A stretch of DNA of 64,000 nucleotides from NCBI RefSeq assembly GCF_047675955.1, contig NC_132923.1:92067137-92131136 (forward strand), written 5' to 3'. Position 1 is the first letter of the stretch. Each line of letters begins with the position of its first letter. The notes below the pieces were generated by a model. It ran no database searches, was not told the origin of the DNA, and saw only the letters and a list, made by a program, of their open reading frames with translations. Shown here piece after piece: positions 44,569-61,035 of the stretch. A program made the translations under genes and the position numbers. The stretch comes from Chlorocebus sabaeus (Eukaryota > Chordata > Mammalia > Primates > Cercopithecidae).

Positions 44569-46676
44569 GGGTGAGAAGGGGTGCAGGTGGAGGAGGGAGC
44601 CTGGGAGGCCTGGCCAGGTCCTAGAGCTGGTGAGGCTAGCAAGGCCCGAGAGGGAGAAGCAGGGACTCGGGAGGCCTGTTTGCTGAGAAGCTGAAGTTTA
44701 GGAGTGGAGCAGGAGGGGCCCAAGCTACTGAAGGCATCAGGGGCCAGAGGCTCAGGGACAGGAACAGACACAGGGAGGGGACCGGGAGAAGCTGAGGCTG
44801 GAGTGGCCTATGGGCCTGGGAAGAGGCTGGCTGGCTGGCGGCGGCGTAAGAGGCCCTGGCTGGGAGTCTGCCCAGGCAGCCACCGGGTGGGAAGCCTGTG
44901 GGTTTCCATGGAAACTGGAGCTGGCCTGAGAAGAGACTCCACCCATCTCCCGGGCAGGCCCAGGGAAAACTTCAGTCCTTAGAGAGGCACTAAGCGCGGT
45001 ATGAGGGTCTTAGCCCCCGAAGCCAAGCCTGCCCTAGGTTCAGAGTTCAAACTCCTTACCCTTGTAACCCTTCCCTCCTCCACAGGCACACAGGGTCAGG
45101 ATCTGCTTAGCCAGGCCTGGGAATCCCCCACTCAACAGGGAAAATCCTCACCCCTATAGATGGGTCAGGGCCCAGACCTGGCTTGTTTGGGAGGGGACAG
45201 TCCCGTCCCTGCCAGAGGGGGAGTCACATGAGTTGTCAGCTCTGGCAGAGGTGTCACAGCCTCTGGGGAAATCTAGGTACTAGGGCACACAAGAGGCGTA
45301 GCCAGCTAGGGACAAGCCCCAGGACACTTGGGTCAGCAAGGGTCACGAGGCTGGACTCGGTGTTCACCGCCGAGTCACTGCCACTTTGTAAGGCCTGGTT
45401 CCTATCAGCTGAGCTAATGGACCTCCCCTCCTCCGCACATAGCCCTGAACTGAGGAAGTCATCCAAGCCCCACCCTAACTGTGCGCCGGGAGCGGAAATG
45501 TTTGTCCGTGTTGAGGCTGACTGACGGGGAGACAACAGAGCCATGACGTGTTCCTTCCTGTGGGCCCAGACCCTGGATTCCTGAGCCACCACCCCCGCAG
45601 CCTCAAGATCTCACCCTGTCCTAGGCCTCTGTGACTTGTTCATAATGGCCAGTCTCCACAAGGGGAGAAAACGGGCCCTGGCTCAAGCGCCCTGGGGTAG
45701 GACGAAGCCTTTCTGACCATAGCCTTGCTCTACATCTGCCCCTCTGTCGCCTGCGCTTAGGAAGTTTGCCTCTGAGCTGCAAGACCCTGTCGGCCACTCT
45801 CCCTGATGACCCCACGCACAGCACATGCTCACAGTAACAGGTCTCTCAGGTTAAGCCAGAGCTGGACTGGAGGGAGGGATCCTTGGAGAGAGGAGTGTTT
45901 GCTCCAGCAACCCATGGCAACTCCACAACACAGGTCCTTCCCCTCCCACTTGCCCTTCAGGCCAGTGGGGCCAGGGCCGTGGAGCCTGACAGAACTCAGA
46001 AGCCAAAGCCTGCAGGTGACTCAGGTGCCTGAGGGAGTTTCGGGAGCAGAGGGCGGCCATCCCAGAACTGATTCTGGAGGAAGTGGGATCAGAGGCCAAA
46101 GGCAGAAGGTGGAAGGGGCTTCACAAGTCGTCTGCCCTCAGCCTGGGCCAGGTGTAGGGGAGATCTTTGTGCCAGCCACCCTAGAGTAGATCTGGATGGA
46201 AGATGACTAGATTCAACACCCCAGGGCTGGAAGGATCTGTGGGGTTGAAAGAGGTGATCTGTCAGTCTTTCCTGGTTAGGGGTTGGAGGCACTGCCTCCA
46301 TGGTCCAGGCTGAGGCAGAGGCCTGCTTCTCCTTCCAGAGAAGTAGGGTGGCAGGGAGAAATGGCAGTCTCTAAGACTCTGAGCGTACCTGGCTAACCTC
46401 CATAGTGCCCAGAGAAGATGCTCAGCAGGCAGGACTAGCCCAGGATCCCAGTCCCAGCAGCCTCCTGTCCCTTGCTCATGTGTCTAACAACCTTTAACCT
46501 TCTCAGCACCTAGGAACCCAGGCAGCCTGGGACTATCTGATCCACTTGTTCTAAAACACAGGTAAGAAGGGAGTAGAAGGTAAAAACCCTTGACATCACT
46601 GAGCAAGAGGCTGGGGTGGGTAGACAGATGCCCAGTGAAGGCCACCCTGAGTGTGGGTCCTCTAGCCAGCAGGTCC

Positions 46677-47342
46677 ATGGCCAGCAGTCCTCTGCCCCCA
46701 GGATGCCAGGAGGAGGAGAATGCCAAAGACTACGGGCCGAAACCCTCACCAGTGCGGCCCCGAGGCCGCCTGCCCAGCATTGATGAGGCGCGACCGGCAG
46801 GTCCAGGTCCTGGCCCGGCCTCTCGCCGGGGCTCCATGCTGGGCCTGGCCACGTCCTTCTCCCGTCGCAACTCGCTGGCCGGGCCAGGCGCGGGTCCTGG
46901 GGGTCGGCGGCCATCCCTGGGCCCGGTGCCCCCTCTGGGCTCACGGGTCAGCTTCTCAGGGTTGCCTCTGGCGCCCGCCCGTCGGGTGACGCCCTCCTAC
47001 CGCACGGAGCCAGTGCCCGGGGAGCGCTGGGAGGCTGCGCGCGCACAGCGTGCCCTGGAGGTGGCACTGTCCGCAGGGCTGCGCGACGCGTGCTACTCCA
47101 GCGCCGAGGCCGCGCGGCTGGTGCAGGAGCTCTGCGAGCAGGTGCACGTTCGCCTGCGCGAGCTCAGCCCGCCGCGCTACAAGCTGGTGTGCAGCGTGGT
47201 GCTGGGGCCGCGCGCGGGCCAGGGCATTCATGTGGTCAGCCGCGCGCTCTGGGACGTGGCGCGCGATGGGCTGGCCTCGGTCTCTTATACCAACACCTCG
47301 CTCTTCGCGGTGGCCACGGTCCACGGGCTCTACTGTGAGTGA
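46677..47342 (+). CDS. DYNLT4: DYNLT4 (TCTEX1D4), dynein light chain Tctex-type 4
   Basis: One uninterrupted coding exon of 222 codons including TGA, equal to the human 221-residue protein. The N-terminal half (residues 1-about 110) is a proline/arginine/serine-rich low-complexity region starting MASSPLPPGCQEEENAKD; it has repeated RRxS-type motifs (ASRRGS, FSRRNS, GRRPS) that look like kinase targets, and RVSF, a PP1-docking-type motif of the RVxF class. The C-terminal half is the Tctex1 fold of dynein light chains, ending in SLFAVATVHGLYCE, with the conserved YKLVCSVVLG and SRALWDVARDGLASVSYTN strands. A possible acceptor (cctctagccagcag, ending at 46671) just before the ATG suggests a 5'UTR exon upstream. 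The family acts in dynein cargo binding and in ciliary or centrosomal contexts. It faces PLK3 tail to tail and probably shares 3'UTR sequence with it. Confidence 0.95.
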   Translation: MASSPLPPGCQEEENAKDYGPKPSPVRPRGRLPSIDEARPAGPGPGPASRRGSMLGLATSFSRRNSLAGPGAGPGGRRPSLGPVPPLGSRVSFSGLPLAPARRVTPSYRTEPVPGERWEAARAQRALEVALSAGLRDACYSSAEAARLVQELCEQVHVRLRELSPPRYKLVCSVVLGPRAGQGIHVVSRALWDVARDGLASVSYTNTSLFAVATVHGLYCE

Positions 47343-47367
47343 GGGGGAATCTAATTCTGCAAAATTG

Positions 47368-47373
47368 TTTATT
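47368..47373 (-). terminator. PLK3: PLK3 polyadenylation signal
   Basis: Minus-strand AATAAA, 294 bases after the PLK3 stop and only 26 bases from the DYNLT4 stop on the other strand. Cleavage near 47345-47355 would make the two 3' ends overlap by about 100 bases. Confidence 0.7.
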
Positions 47374-47408
47374 ATCCTAGGAGGAGGCCCCCCTGGGGCT
47401 CACATCCC

Positions 47409-47436
47409 AATAAATAAGTGTCTGACAATAAATAAA
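47409..47436 (+). terminator. DYNLT4: DYNLT4 polyadenylation signals (three AATAAA)
   Basis: AATAAA occurs at 47409, 47427 and 47431, 67-95 bases after the DYNLT4 stop. The transcript would end near 47430-47460. Confidence 0.7.
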
Positions 47437-47666
47437 AGTGGTCCATAAATAACGCCCCCTAGCTGGGAGCTAAGGCTCAGGCTTATCTTGGAGAGGGGGC
47501 AGGAGCCAGCGAAGACAAGCCGCCCCCAACTCCAGTAAAGCTGGTCCCTGATTCCCTGGGGGATTCGGCCCAAAGTCCCCAGTGAGGCACCAAAGGAAGG
47601 GGGAGGGCCACAAAGGCAAGGGCCAGAGCCTTACAGGCACAGGCCTCAGGCCTCAGGGCTTGAGTC

Positions 47667-52257
<4,591 letters not shown>

Positions 52258-53124
52258 GCGGACGGCGCGTCGCAGCGCGGGCCCGGCTTCTTCTCGGTTC
52301 CGCCCGGCCCCGGCCGCGCGTGGCGCTGCCTGTATTTGCTACGCTGCGCTCGCGCCCGGGGGAGCCCAGCGTTTTTATCAATGAACGCCTGCCCCCTCCC
52401 CGGCGTCTCGTCACCAAGAGTCCCGCCCCCTTCCTGGCAGCGAGTCGAGGAGAGGCCCCTCCCATTCCCGGCCTTACATCACCCAGAAGCTCCTCCCCCA
52501 CCCAACGCACTGCCAGGCCCCGCCTCCTGGCTGCGCCCCGGGGCGCAGCCCGGCAGCTAGTCACCATGCAGGTGCGACCAGGCCGCCGGGGCCAGCTGAT
52601 CCCTGTCCGCTTCTCACCCCTCCTTGGCCAGTGCGAGTCCCGCTCATGGGGGCCTCTTTCTTTCCCCATCCTTCGGGGCGTGTGCTGAAGTCCGAGTGGG
52701 GCCCGGGCATCTGGGGGCGTCCCCCAGCAACTAGATAGATCAGCGTTCCAGCCAGCAGCTGAGAGGCAGGGGCGGCGCTCGCTTTTCCCCGGGCGTGTCA
52801 CCCGACACTCCCCTTTCAGTGTGCCGGACCGCGTGTGTCCTTCGCTCTCGCCCGGGGCCCGGCCCAGTGCTGCCCTCTTTAGGGCCTGGAAGGAAGGCAC
52901 AGTCTCGCGACTGGCTTGCCTGGCCTGAGGGCTGCCTTGCCAGGTTTAGGAGTCAAGCAGAGACTGGAATTTCAAGGCTTCTACCATGCTCCAGGCCACA
53001 TCTTCCGCTACCCAATTCTACACTCTTGAGGGGCAGATTTCGGGTTCCTGCGGGGTCCCCAATTCCCTTCCTCTGAAAATACCCGCAGGCCTGGGTCAGC
53101 AGCCAGAAGGCCAGAAAGTGAATG

Positions 53125-53451
53125 GGAATTGGATTTTCTTTTTTCTTTTTTTTTCTTTTTTTTTTTTTTGAGACGGAGTCTCGCTCTGTCGCCCAGGCTG
53201 GAGTGCAGTGGCGCGATCTCGGCTCACTGCAAGCTCTGCCGCCTCCCAGGTTCACGCCATTCTCCTGGCTCAGCCTCCCTAGAAGCTGGGACTACAGGCC
53301 CCGCCACCACGCCCAGCTAATTTTTTTGTATTTTTAGTAGAGACGGGGTTTCACCGTGTTCACCAGGATGGTCTCGATCTCCTGACCTCGTGATCCGCCC
53401 GCCTCGGCCTCCCAAAGTGCTGGGATTACAGGCGTGAGCCACCGCGCCCGG

Positions 53452-53487
<36 letters not shown>

Positions 53488-53792
53488 AGACGGAGTTTCG
53501 CTCTTGTTGCCCAGGCTGGAGTGCAATGGCGCGATCTTGGCTCACCCCAAACTCTGCCTCCCAAGTTCAAGCGATTCTCCTGCCTCAGCCTCCCAAGCAG
53601 CTGGGATTACAGACGTGCACCATCACACCCGGCTAATTTTGTATTTTTTTCTTTTAAGTAGAGACAGGGTTTCTCCACGTTGGTCAGACTGATCTGGAAC
53701 TCCCAGCCTCAGGTGATCTGCCCACTTCAGCCTCCCAAAGTGTCGGGATTACAGGCGTGAGCCACCGCGCCTTTCCAGGAATTGGATTTTCT
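53125..53792 (-). mobile_element. Alu pair: AluY inserted into the tail of an AluS
   Basis: One target duplication, GGAATTGGATTTTCT, encloses both (53125-53139 and 53778-53792). Outer Alu about 53453-53775; the inner AluY about 53140-53452 sits in its T-rich tail. About 700-900 bases upstream of the PLK3 start. Confidence 0.9.
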
Positions 53793-54706
53793 CAAATGCT
53801 AGACACGGGCAATTGGGCAGCTAGTCTCTGGACCATGTGGGCCCCTAGACCCCTGCGCAATGCCCGAGACAGAGGCCCAAGACCACAGGTCTCCTGGCCT
53901 TGTCTCTCACCTCTCTGCCCTCCCTCTGCACCAGCCAATCAATTACCATGCCATTCCTCAAAAGATTTATTGAGAGCATCTGCTAAGTGCTGGACACTAT
54001 CTCAAATAAAACTAATCAAGCTTGCAGCCCTCATTTAGTTTACATTCTGCTTGATGGAAACAGACAATAGGCAAGCAGATAAACAAGGTAATTGCAGGCT
54101 GTGAAAAGTGCTATGGAGGAAGAATAAACAGAAGAGCAAACGAAGAGCCTACTTTAGAAAGAGTAGCCAGGAAAGTCAACAAATATTTGCTGAGTACCTG
54201 ATTCCTGTCAATTTTATCTCCCAAATAGCTCTGATATCTATCCCCTTGGCTCTATCTTCCCCTCACACCCTGGCCTGGGCCACAGTTTCTCTTGTCAGGA
54301 TGATTGCCACAGCTCCTTGCTGCTCTCCTGGCCTTTGGTCTCATGCCCATTTCATCCCCCTCCATATGCTGTTAGAGGGATCCCACCCAATCCCTCATCA
54401 GACCCATGAGCACCAACTTCTCCAATCTTGTCCTTCATGGCCACTGAAGGGAGACCCAGGACAGCCTCAGATGTGGAGAAACACTAGTAGCCAAAATGAC
54501 TGAGGGCGAGTGAGGGATAGGGATGGGCATGAAGACCCTAAGTGTCTGCTCAAGTGTCTGGTCTTTATCCTTACAGGTCAGCAATCTTCCAGGGGGGAGA
54601 AGGTGGTGGGGCTAGAAAGGATAAATCCCCAGGGTAAATGGATCTGAGGCATTTAGAGAGTCAAAGGGCATATTCAATTTTGCAATGTTATTTATTTTGT
54701 TTTGTT
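53793..54706. other. intergenic, L2-like remnant
   Basis: tattgagagcatctgctaag and acaaatatttgctgagtacc are L2-type phrases; no gene seen. Confidence 0.5.
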
Positions 54707-55017
54707 TTTTTTTTTGTTTGTTTGTTTGTTTTTTTTTGAGACGGAGTCTCGCTCTGTCGCCCAGGCTGGAGTGCAGTGGCCGGATCTCAGCTCACTGCAA
54801 GCTCCGCCTCCCGGGTTCACGCCATTCTCCTGCCTCAGCCTCCCGAGTAGCTGGGACTACAGGCGCCCGCCACCTCGCCCGGCTAGTTTTTTTGTAGTTT
54901 TAGTAGAGACGGGGTTTCACCGTGTTAGCCAGGATGGTCTCGATCTTCTGACTTCGTGATCCGCCCGTCTCGGCCTCCCAAAGTGCTGGGATTACAGGCT
55001 TGAGCCACCGCGCCCAG
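54707..55017 (-). mobile_element. AluY, cercopithecid type
   Basis: Near consensus; flanked by TATTTTGTTTTG (54688 and 55019 region). Confidence 0.92.
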
Positions 55018-55035
55018 CCTATTTTGTTTTGTTTT

Positions 55036-55327
55036 GTTTGTTTTTTGAGACGGAGTCTTGCTCTGTTGCCCAGGCTGGAGTGCAGTGATACAATCTCTGC
55101 TCACTGCAACCTCCGCCTCTCGGGTTCAAGCGATTCTCCTACCCCAGCCTCCAGAGTAGCCTGGATTACAGGCTTGTGCCACCATGTCCAGCTAATTTTT
55201 GTATTTTTTAGTAGAGACAGGGTTTCACCATATTGGCCAGGCTGGTCTTGAACTCCTGCCCTTGTGATCCATCCACCTCAGCCCTCCCAAAGTGCTGGGA
55301 TTACAGGTGTGAGCCACTCTGCCTGGC
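55036..55327 (-). mobile_element. AluS next to the AluY
   Basis: Separate older Alu following the same TTTTG-rich target. Confidence 0.88.
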
Positions 55328-55331
55328 CCAA

Positions 55332-55336
55332 AATTC

Positions 55337-55368
<32 letters not shown>

Positions 55369-55374
55369 ATATTG
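55332..55374. repeat. (TA)n microsatellite
   Basis: Two blocks of TA dinucleotides separated by ttta. Confidence 0.85.
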
Positions 55375-55498
55375 AGACAGAGTCTCAAAAAAAGCGATTC
55401 AAGAATCGCTTGAACCCAGGAGAGGGAGGTTGCAGTAAGCTGAGATCGCGACACTGCATTCCAGTCTGGCAACACAGGGAGACTCTGTCTAAAATAAT
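55366..55498 (+). mobile_element. rearranged, inverted-junction Alu
   Basis: A reverse head (ttgagacagagtctc) is followed at once by plus-orientation right arm (aatcgcttgaacccagg); gcgattcaagaatcgc (55394-55409) is palindromic at the junction. Confidence 0.75.
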
Positions 55499-55545
55499 AA
55501 TAATAATAATAATTATTATTATTATTATTAAATAAATAAATTTTG
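55495..55545. repeat. (AAT)n/(ATT)n palindromic microsatellite
   Basis: ataataataataataat followed by tattattattatta: a self-complementary AT-rich block. Confidence 0.85.
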
Positions 55546-57090
55546 GGGCCGTGCAGTGGTGGCTCATGCCTGTAATCCCAGCACTTTGGGAGGCTGAGAC
55601 AGGCGGATTACTTGAGTACAGGAGTTTGAGACCAGCCTGGGAAACACAGTAAAACCCCCTTCTCTACTAAAAAAAAAAAAAATACAAAAATTGGGCCAGT
55701 CACAGTGGCTCACACCTGTAATCCCAGCACTTTGGGAGGCAGGCAGATCACCCGAGGCCAGGAGTTCGAAACCAGCCTGACCAACATGGTGAAACCCCAT
55801 CTCTACTAATAGTACAAAAATTAGCCTGGTGTAGTGGCACCCACCTGTAATCCCAGCTACTCAGGAGGCTGAGGCAGGAGAATCGCTTGAACCTGGAAGG
55901 TGGAGGTTGTAGTGAGCCAATATCGTGCCATTGCCCTCCAGCTTGGGTGACAAAGTGAGACTCTATCTCAAAAAAAAAAAAAAAAAGTTAGCCAGGCATG
56001 GCGGCAGGCACCTGTAATCCCAGCTACTCTGGAGGCTGAGGCAGGAGAATCGCTTGAACCCAGGAGGCAGCATGCCACTGCACTCCAGCCTGAGTGTGAC
56101 AGAGTGAGACTCCATCTTAAAAAAAAAAAAATACAAAATTTGGCCGGGCGCGGTGGCTCAAACCTGTAATCCCAGCACTTTGGGAGGCTGAGGCGGGTGG
56201 ATCAGGAGGTCAGGAGATTGAGACTATCCTGGCTAACATGGTGAAACCCCATCTCTACTAAAAATACAAAAAACTAGCTGGGCGTGGTGGCGGGCGCCTG
56301 TAGTCCCAGCTACTTGGGAGGCTGAGGCGGGAGAATGGCGTGAACCCGGGAGGCGGAGTTTGCAGTGAGCCGAGATCGCGCCACTGCACTCCAGCCTGGG
56401 AGACACAGCGAGACTCCGTCTCAAAAAAAAAAAAAATACAAAATTTATCGGGGCCTGGTGGCTCACGCCTGTAGTCCCATTTACTCGGGAGGCTGAGGCA
56501 TGAGACTCACTTGAACCCAGGAGGTGGAGGTTGCATTGAGCTGAGATCACACCACTGCACTCCAGCCTGGGTGACAGATGGAGATTCTGTCTCCAAAACA
56601 AAACAAAAATTAGCTGGGGTGCACACCTGGTGGTTACAGCTGGTGGTGCACACCTGTAATCCCAGCTACTTGGGAGGCTGAGGTGGGAGAATCCCTTGAG
56701 CCCTGGAGGTCTAGGCTACAGTGAGTCATGATCATGCTGCTGCACTCCAGCCTGGGCAACAGAGAGCTTGTCTCAAATATATATATAGGGCTGGGTGCGG
56801 TGGCTCATGCCTGTAATCCCAGTACTGGGAGGCTGAGGTGGGCGGATCACCTGAGGTCAGGAATTCGAGACCAGCCTGGCCAACGCGGTGAAACCCTGTC
56901 TCTACTAAAATACAAAAATTAGCCAGGCATGATGGCAGGTGCCTGTAATCCCAGCTACTCGGGAGGCTGAGACAGGATAATTGCTTGGACTCGGGAGATG
57001 GTGGTTGCAGTGAGCCGAGATCGCGCCACTGCACTCCAGCCTGGGTGGCTGAGCGAGACTCTGTCTCAAAAAAAAAAAAAAAAAAAAAAA
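55546..57090 (+). mobile_element. cluster of seven plus-strand Alu pieces
   Basis: Left arm 55548-55692; full Alu 55693-55986; right arm 55987-56120; AluY 56142-56437 with ATACAAAATTT duplications (56131-56141, 56436-56446); right arm about 56447-56605; right arm 56606-56788; full Alu 56789-57090. The first left arm and the right arm at 55987 probably belong to one Alu split by the second. Confidence 0.8.
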
Positions 57091-57103
57091 GGAAGAAAGA
57101 AAG

Positions 57104-57108
57104 AAAAA

Positions 57109-57150
<42 letters not shown>
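57104..57150. repeat. (TA)n microsatellite
   Basis: About 17 TA units at the end of an Alu tail. Confidence 0.85.
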
Positions 57151-57152
<2 letters not shown>

Positions 57153-57232
57153 GAATTTTGGAAGGGGGCACAGTTCTGCCCATAATGGCCTCTTAATTAT
57201 ATCACCAAGTCTAGCAAGATCTAACACACTCT

Positions 57233-58183
57233 GTTTTTTTTGTTTTTTGACACAAGGTTTCACTCTGTGGCCCAGGCTGGAGTGCAGTGGCATAATCCTG
57301 GCTCCCTGAAGCCTCCACCTCCCTGGCTCAGGCAGTCCTCCCAACTCAGCCTCCCAAGTAGCTGGGACTACAGCTGGTGCATGCCACCACATCCAGCTAA
57401 TTTTTTTTTTTTTTTCTTTTTTTTTTTTGAGACGGAGTCTCGCTCTGTCGCCCAGGCTGGAGTGCAGTGGCCGGATCTCAGCTCACTGCAAGCTCCGCCT
57501 CCCGGGTTTACGCCATTCTCCTGCCTCAGCCTCCCAAGTAGCTGGGACTACAGGCGCCTGCCACCTCACCCGGCTAGTTTTTTGTATTTTTTAGTAGAGA
57601 CGGGGTTTCACCAGGTTAGCCAGGATGGTCTCGATCTCCTGACCTCGTGATCCGCCCGACTCGGCCTCCCAAAGTGCTGGGATTACAGGCTTGAGCCACC
57701 GCGCCCGGCCTTTTTTTTTTTTTTTTTTTTTAAACAGAGTCTCGCTCTGTCACCCAGGCTGGAGTGCAGTGACAGGATGGCAGGTCACTGCAGCCTCCAC
57801 CTCCTGGGTTCAAGTAATTCTCCTGCTTCAGCCCCCCGAGTAGCTGGGATTACAGGCATGCACAACCACACCCAGCTAACGTTTTTTCTTTTTTTTTTTT
57901 TTAGACAGAGTCTCACACTGTCTCCCAGGCTGGAGTGCAGTGACACAATCTCAGCTCACTGCAACCTCCGCCTCCCGGGTTCAAGAGATTCTTGTGCCTC
58001 AGCCTCCCAAGTGGCTGGGGTTACAGGCCCCCGCCACCACGCCTGGCTAATTTTTGTATTTTTAGCAGAGATGGAGTTTCACCATGTTGGTCAGGCTGGT
58101 CTTGAACTACTGACCTCAAGTGATCCGCCTGCCTAGGCTTCCCAATGTGCTGGGATTATAGGCATGAGCCACTGCGCCAGGCC
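57233..58183 (-). mobile_element. cluster of four minus-strand Alu pieces
   Basis: Right arm 57233-57403; AluY 57404-57710; right arm 57711-57882; full Alu 57883-58183. Each starts at a T-rich tract, so later Alus used earlier Alu tails as targets. Confidence 0.82.
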
Positions 58184-58189
58184 ACTTGT

Positions 58190-59089
58190 CCATTTTTTCA
58201 ACAAACGTTTTCTTGAGCAGCCTCTATGTGTCAGGTCCTGTGCTGCACCCTGGAGTGACCTGTAGGTAGGACAACAACACTGGACTGTAATTAGTGCTAT
58301 AATGGTGAAGACAGACAGGGTATGGGGGTGGCCTATGGGGGCCCAGAGGTGGGATCACACCCAGTTTGGGGAATGTACGTAGGCTGAAATTTCTAAGTTG
58401 AAACCTGAGAGCTGAGGAGAAGTTAGCCAGGAACAGGATGGACAGGAGGAGAAAGTATGCTCCTTGAGGCCTGGAGTGAGAGCTGTTGGTCCTTGGAAAA
58501 ACTGAAAGTTTACAGTAGCTGGAGGAAAGGGGGAAGGGTGACTGGAACAGTCCAGGGGCCAGACCTCCAAAGGCTTTGCAATGTGTGTGGAGGAGTGAAG
58601 GTCTACTTGCTCCTTCCCCAATTTGCCAAGTTTTCAAGCTGCCCTAAGTTTTGAACCTGGTGAGTTCAGGTGAAGTCTGACAATATAGCCAGGCAGTGGG
58701 TCTGGGAAGTGGGAAGGAGGGGCCTAGGACAGGCTCCTTGGGAGAGAAAGCTGATTTGCCCTCATGGCCTGGTTCCCCAGAGCCTCCTCCCCAAAGCTGA
58801 GGCGCTCATGCCAAGCACATATGTGCTGAGCCTAAGACTGGGTTCCCTTCTCCTCCCAGGCTGGGATTTAAGGTTGAGCTCAGGCTGTCTGATCCATGGC
58901 CATGTTACCTCTCTAACCTCTGCCACACAGGACCCTGGCAGGGGCCACCACTCAGGCACAAAATGAAATCCCATCTGGCCTTTCTTGCTGTTGTCTTGTG
59001 GCTCCCTCAACGGGCTGGGTGGGCCCACACCCAGGCTGGGGCTGTGAGCTTATTCTCTTGTCTTCTTGTTTCCTCTGTCTTTTGTCATT
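58190..59089. other. intergenic, L2-like remnant then unique
   Basis: caacaaacgttttcttgagc, agcctctatgtgtcaggtcc are L2-type. No exon recognised. Confidence 0.5.
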
Positions 59090-59376
59090 GTTTGTTTAGA
59101 TGGAGTCTCACTGTGTCACCCAGGCTGGAGTGCAGGCGGTGCAATCACAGCTCACTGCAGCCTCGACCTCCTGGCTCAAGCGATCCTCCCACCTCAGCCT
59201 CCAAGTAGCTGGGATTAGAGGCATGCACCACCACACCCGGCTAATTTTTTGTATTTTTTGTAGAGATGGGGTTTTGCCATGTTGTCCAGGCTGGTCTCGA
59301 ATTCCTGGACTCAAGCGATCCCGCCTTGGCCTCCCAAAGTGCTGGGATTACAGGCATGAGCCACCATGCTTGGGTC
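59090..59376 (-). mobile_element. AluJ/S-type element
   Basis: Reverse Alu, ends ccaccatgcttggg. Confidence 0.84.
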
Positions 59377-59544
59377 AGAATCTCTTGAGTGTCATGTCAC
59401 AGAGGCCAACGGAGTAGGGTCAAGAATGAGAGATGCAAGGTAAGGTTAGGACTTGGGAAGGGCTATTGACTTCAGCAATAAGGAGATGACAGGTGTCCTT
59501 GGTAGGTGCAGAGGTGGAAGGGATAAAGGCAACCTGAAATAAGA

Positions 59545-60090
59545 GATGTGCTGATAGCCACAGTAGCACTTCCCACTTACCTGGTGCTATTGTGAGCACT
59601 TTATACTATTAACTCACCTAATATTCACAACCACTCCATGCGATAGGCATTATCATCCGCATGTCCCCATGGGGAATTTTTTTTTTTTTTGAGATGGAGT
59701 CTTGCTCTGTTGCCCAGGCTGGAGTGCAATGGCATGATCAGGGCTCACTGTAACCTCCACCTCCCAGATTCAAGTGGTTCTCCCACCTCAACCTTCTGAG
59801 TAGCTGGGATTACTGGCACCTACCACCAAGCCCGGCTAATTTTTGTATTTTTAGTAGTAATAGGATTTTGCCATGTTGGTCAGGCTGGTCTCACTCCTGA
59901 CCTCAAGTGATCCACCTGCCTTGGCCTCCCAAAGTGCTGGGATTACAGGCATGAGCTACCGCACCCAGCCTCTCATGGGGAATTTAAAAGGTTCATTGGC
60001 TTTCTCAAGGTCACAAAGGTTGGTGACTTTGGTGGCCATGGTGAAGCATGGACTTGGGAACCTGGGCAGTGTGGCTCCAGAATCCATTTC
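59545..60090 (-). mobile_element. MIR split by an Alu
   Basis: Parts 59545-59668 and about 59971-60090; catggggaattt flanks both sides of the Alu. Confidence 0.65.
59669..59970 (-). mobile_element. AluS-type element inside a MIR
   Basis: CATGGGGAATTT before (59658-59669) and after (about 59974-59985) is the target duplication. Confidence 0.88.
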
Positions 60091-60669
60091 ACTGCCAAGC
60101 TATACAACCACCTCTCAGTTGTGAGGAGGGGACAGGGGAATGGGTGGGCAGGACCAATAGGGAGGGAGAGGCAGAGCTGGAGGATAAGGAAAGGTGGGGC
60201 AGGTGATTTATGGGCTGAGTGGTTCCCTCTCCTGCACCATAAACAAAGGGACTGGTCAGCAGCAGAGAAGGGAGATAAGGTGATTCAGGAGGTAGGGACT
60301 GGGTGGGCCTGGGGACCGCCCTCTTCCTTTGGCAGAGGCTTCAGGTCATGTACTTTTATCCTGGGCTCTGTGGGAAATTCACAGACCACAGGGCTGGGAA
60401 CAAGCAGAGGTGTGAGGGCCACAGGTGAGGGTGGGGTGCAGGACTGAAATACAGCCAGCTGGTCTTCCTGGGGTAGAGCTGTCAGGGAGACACAGCCTGA
60501 GCTCTTGCACTCCCAGGACCTGGCTTTCCAAGTCCTAGAACATCTTTAAGTGGTAAGCAGCCCAGATGCTCTAGGAAAGCCACAGATCACAGCATGGGAA
60601 TGAACTGCCTGGCCATGATGCCTGAGGCCCAGAAGCTGGTATCTCACCCTCCCCAGGTCAGGTCCTAGA

Positions 60670-60745
<76 letters not shown>

Positions 60746-61035
60746 CTGTTCTTTCCTTATATTGACATCTCACATGGGAGACCTGGAAGGAGAACGTAAC
60801 TCCAGTCAGGCCATGAGTGGTTTTCCATATCTTGCCTCATCTGGGAAATCTCACAAAATAGCAGGGGTGGGCTGGGGGACCAGGTGTCTTTCATCTTAGA
60901 AGGGAAGAGAGAAATGGAGAACAAAAGAGTGGGTGGAGGGAGGTGAGGAGAGAAGGATGAGAAAAAAGAAAGAAAAAGAAGCTTGCTTGGCTTCAAGTTT
61001 TCCTCCCCAACTTTTTCTTTTCTTTTCTTTTCTTT
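60091..61035. other. unique intergenic with long (CT)n
   Basis: No gene seen. The (CT)n tract is listed separately; a purine-rich stretch lies at 60930-60982. Confidence 0.5.
60681..60742. repeat. (CT)n microsatellite, about 31 units
   Basis: An uninterrupted ct run, expected to be highly polymorphic. Confidence 0.95.

Noticed and set aside
46510..46944. 144-codon minus-strand open frame over DYNLT4
   Set aside because: It is the antisense shadow of the GC-rich DYNLT4 N-terminal coding sequence.
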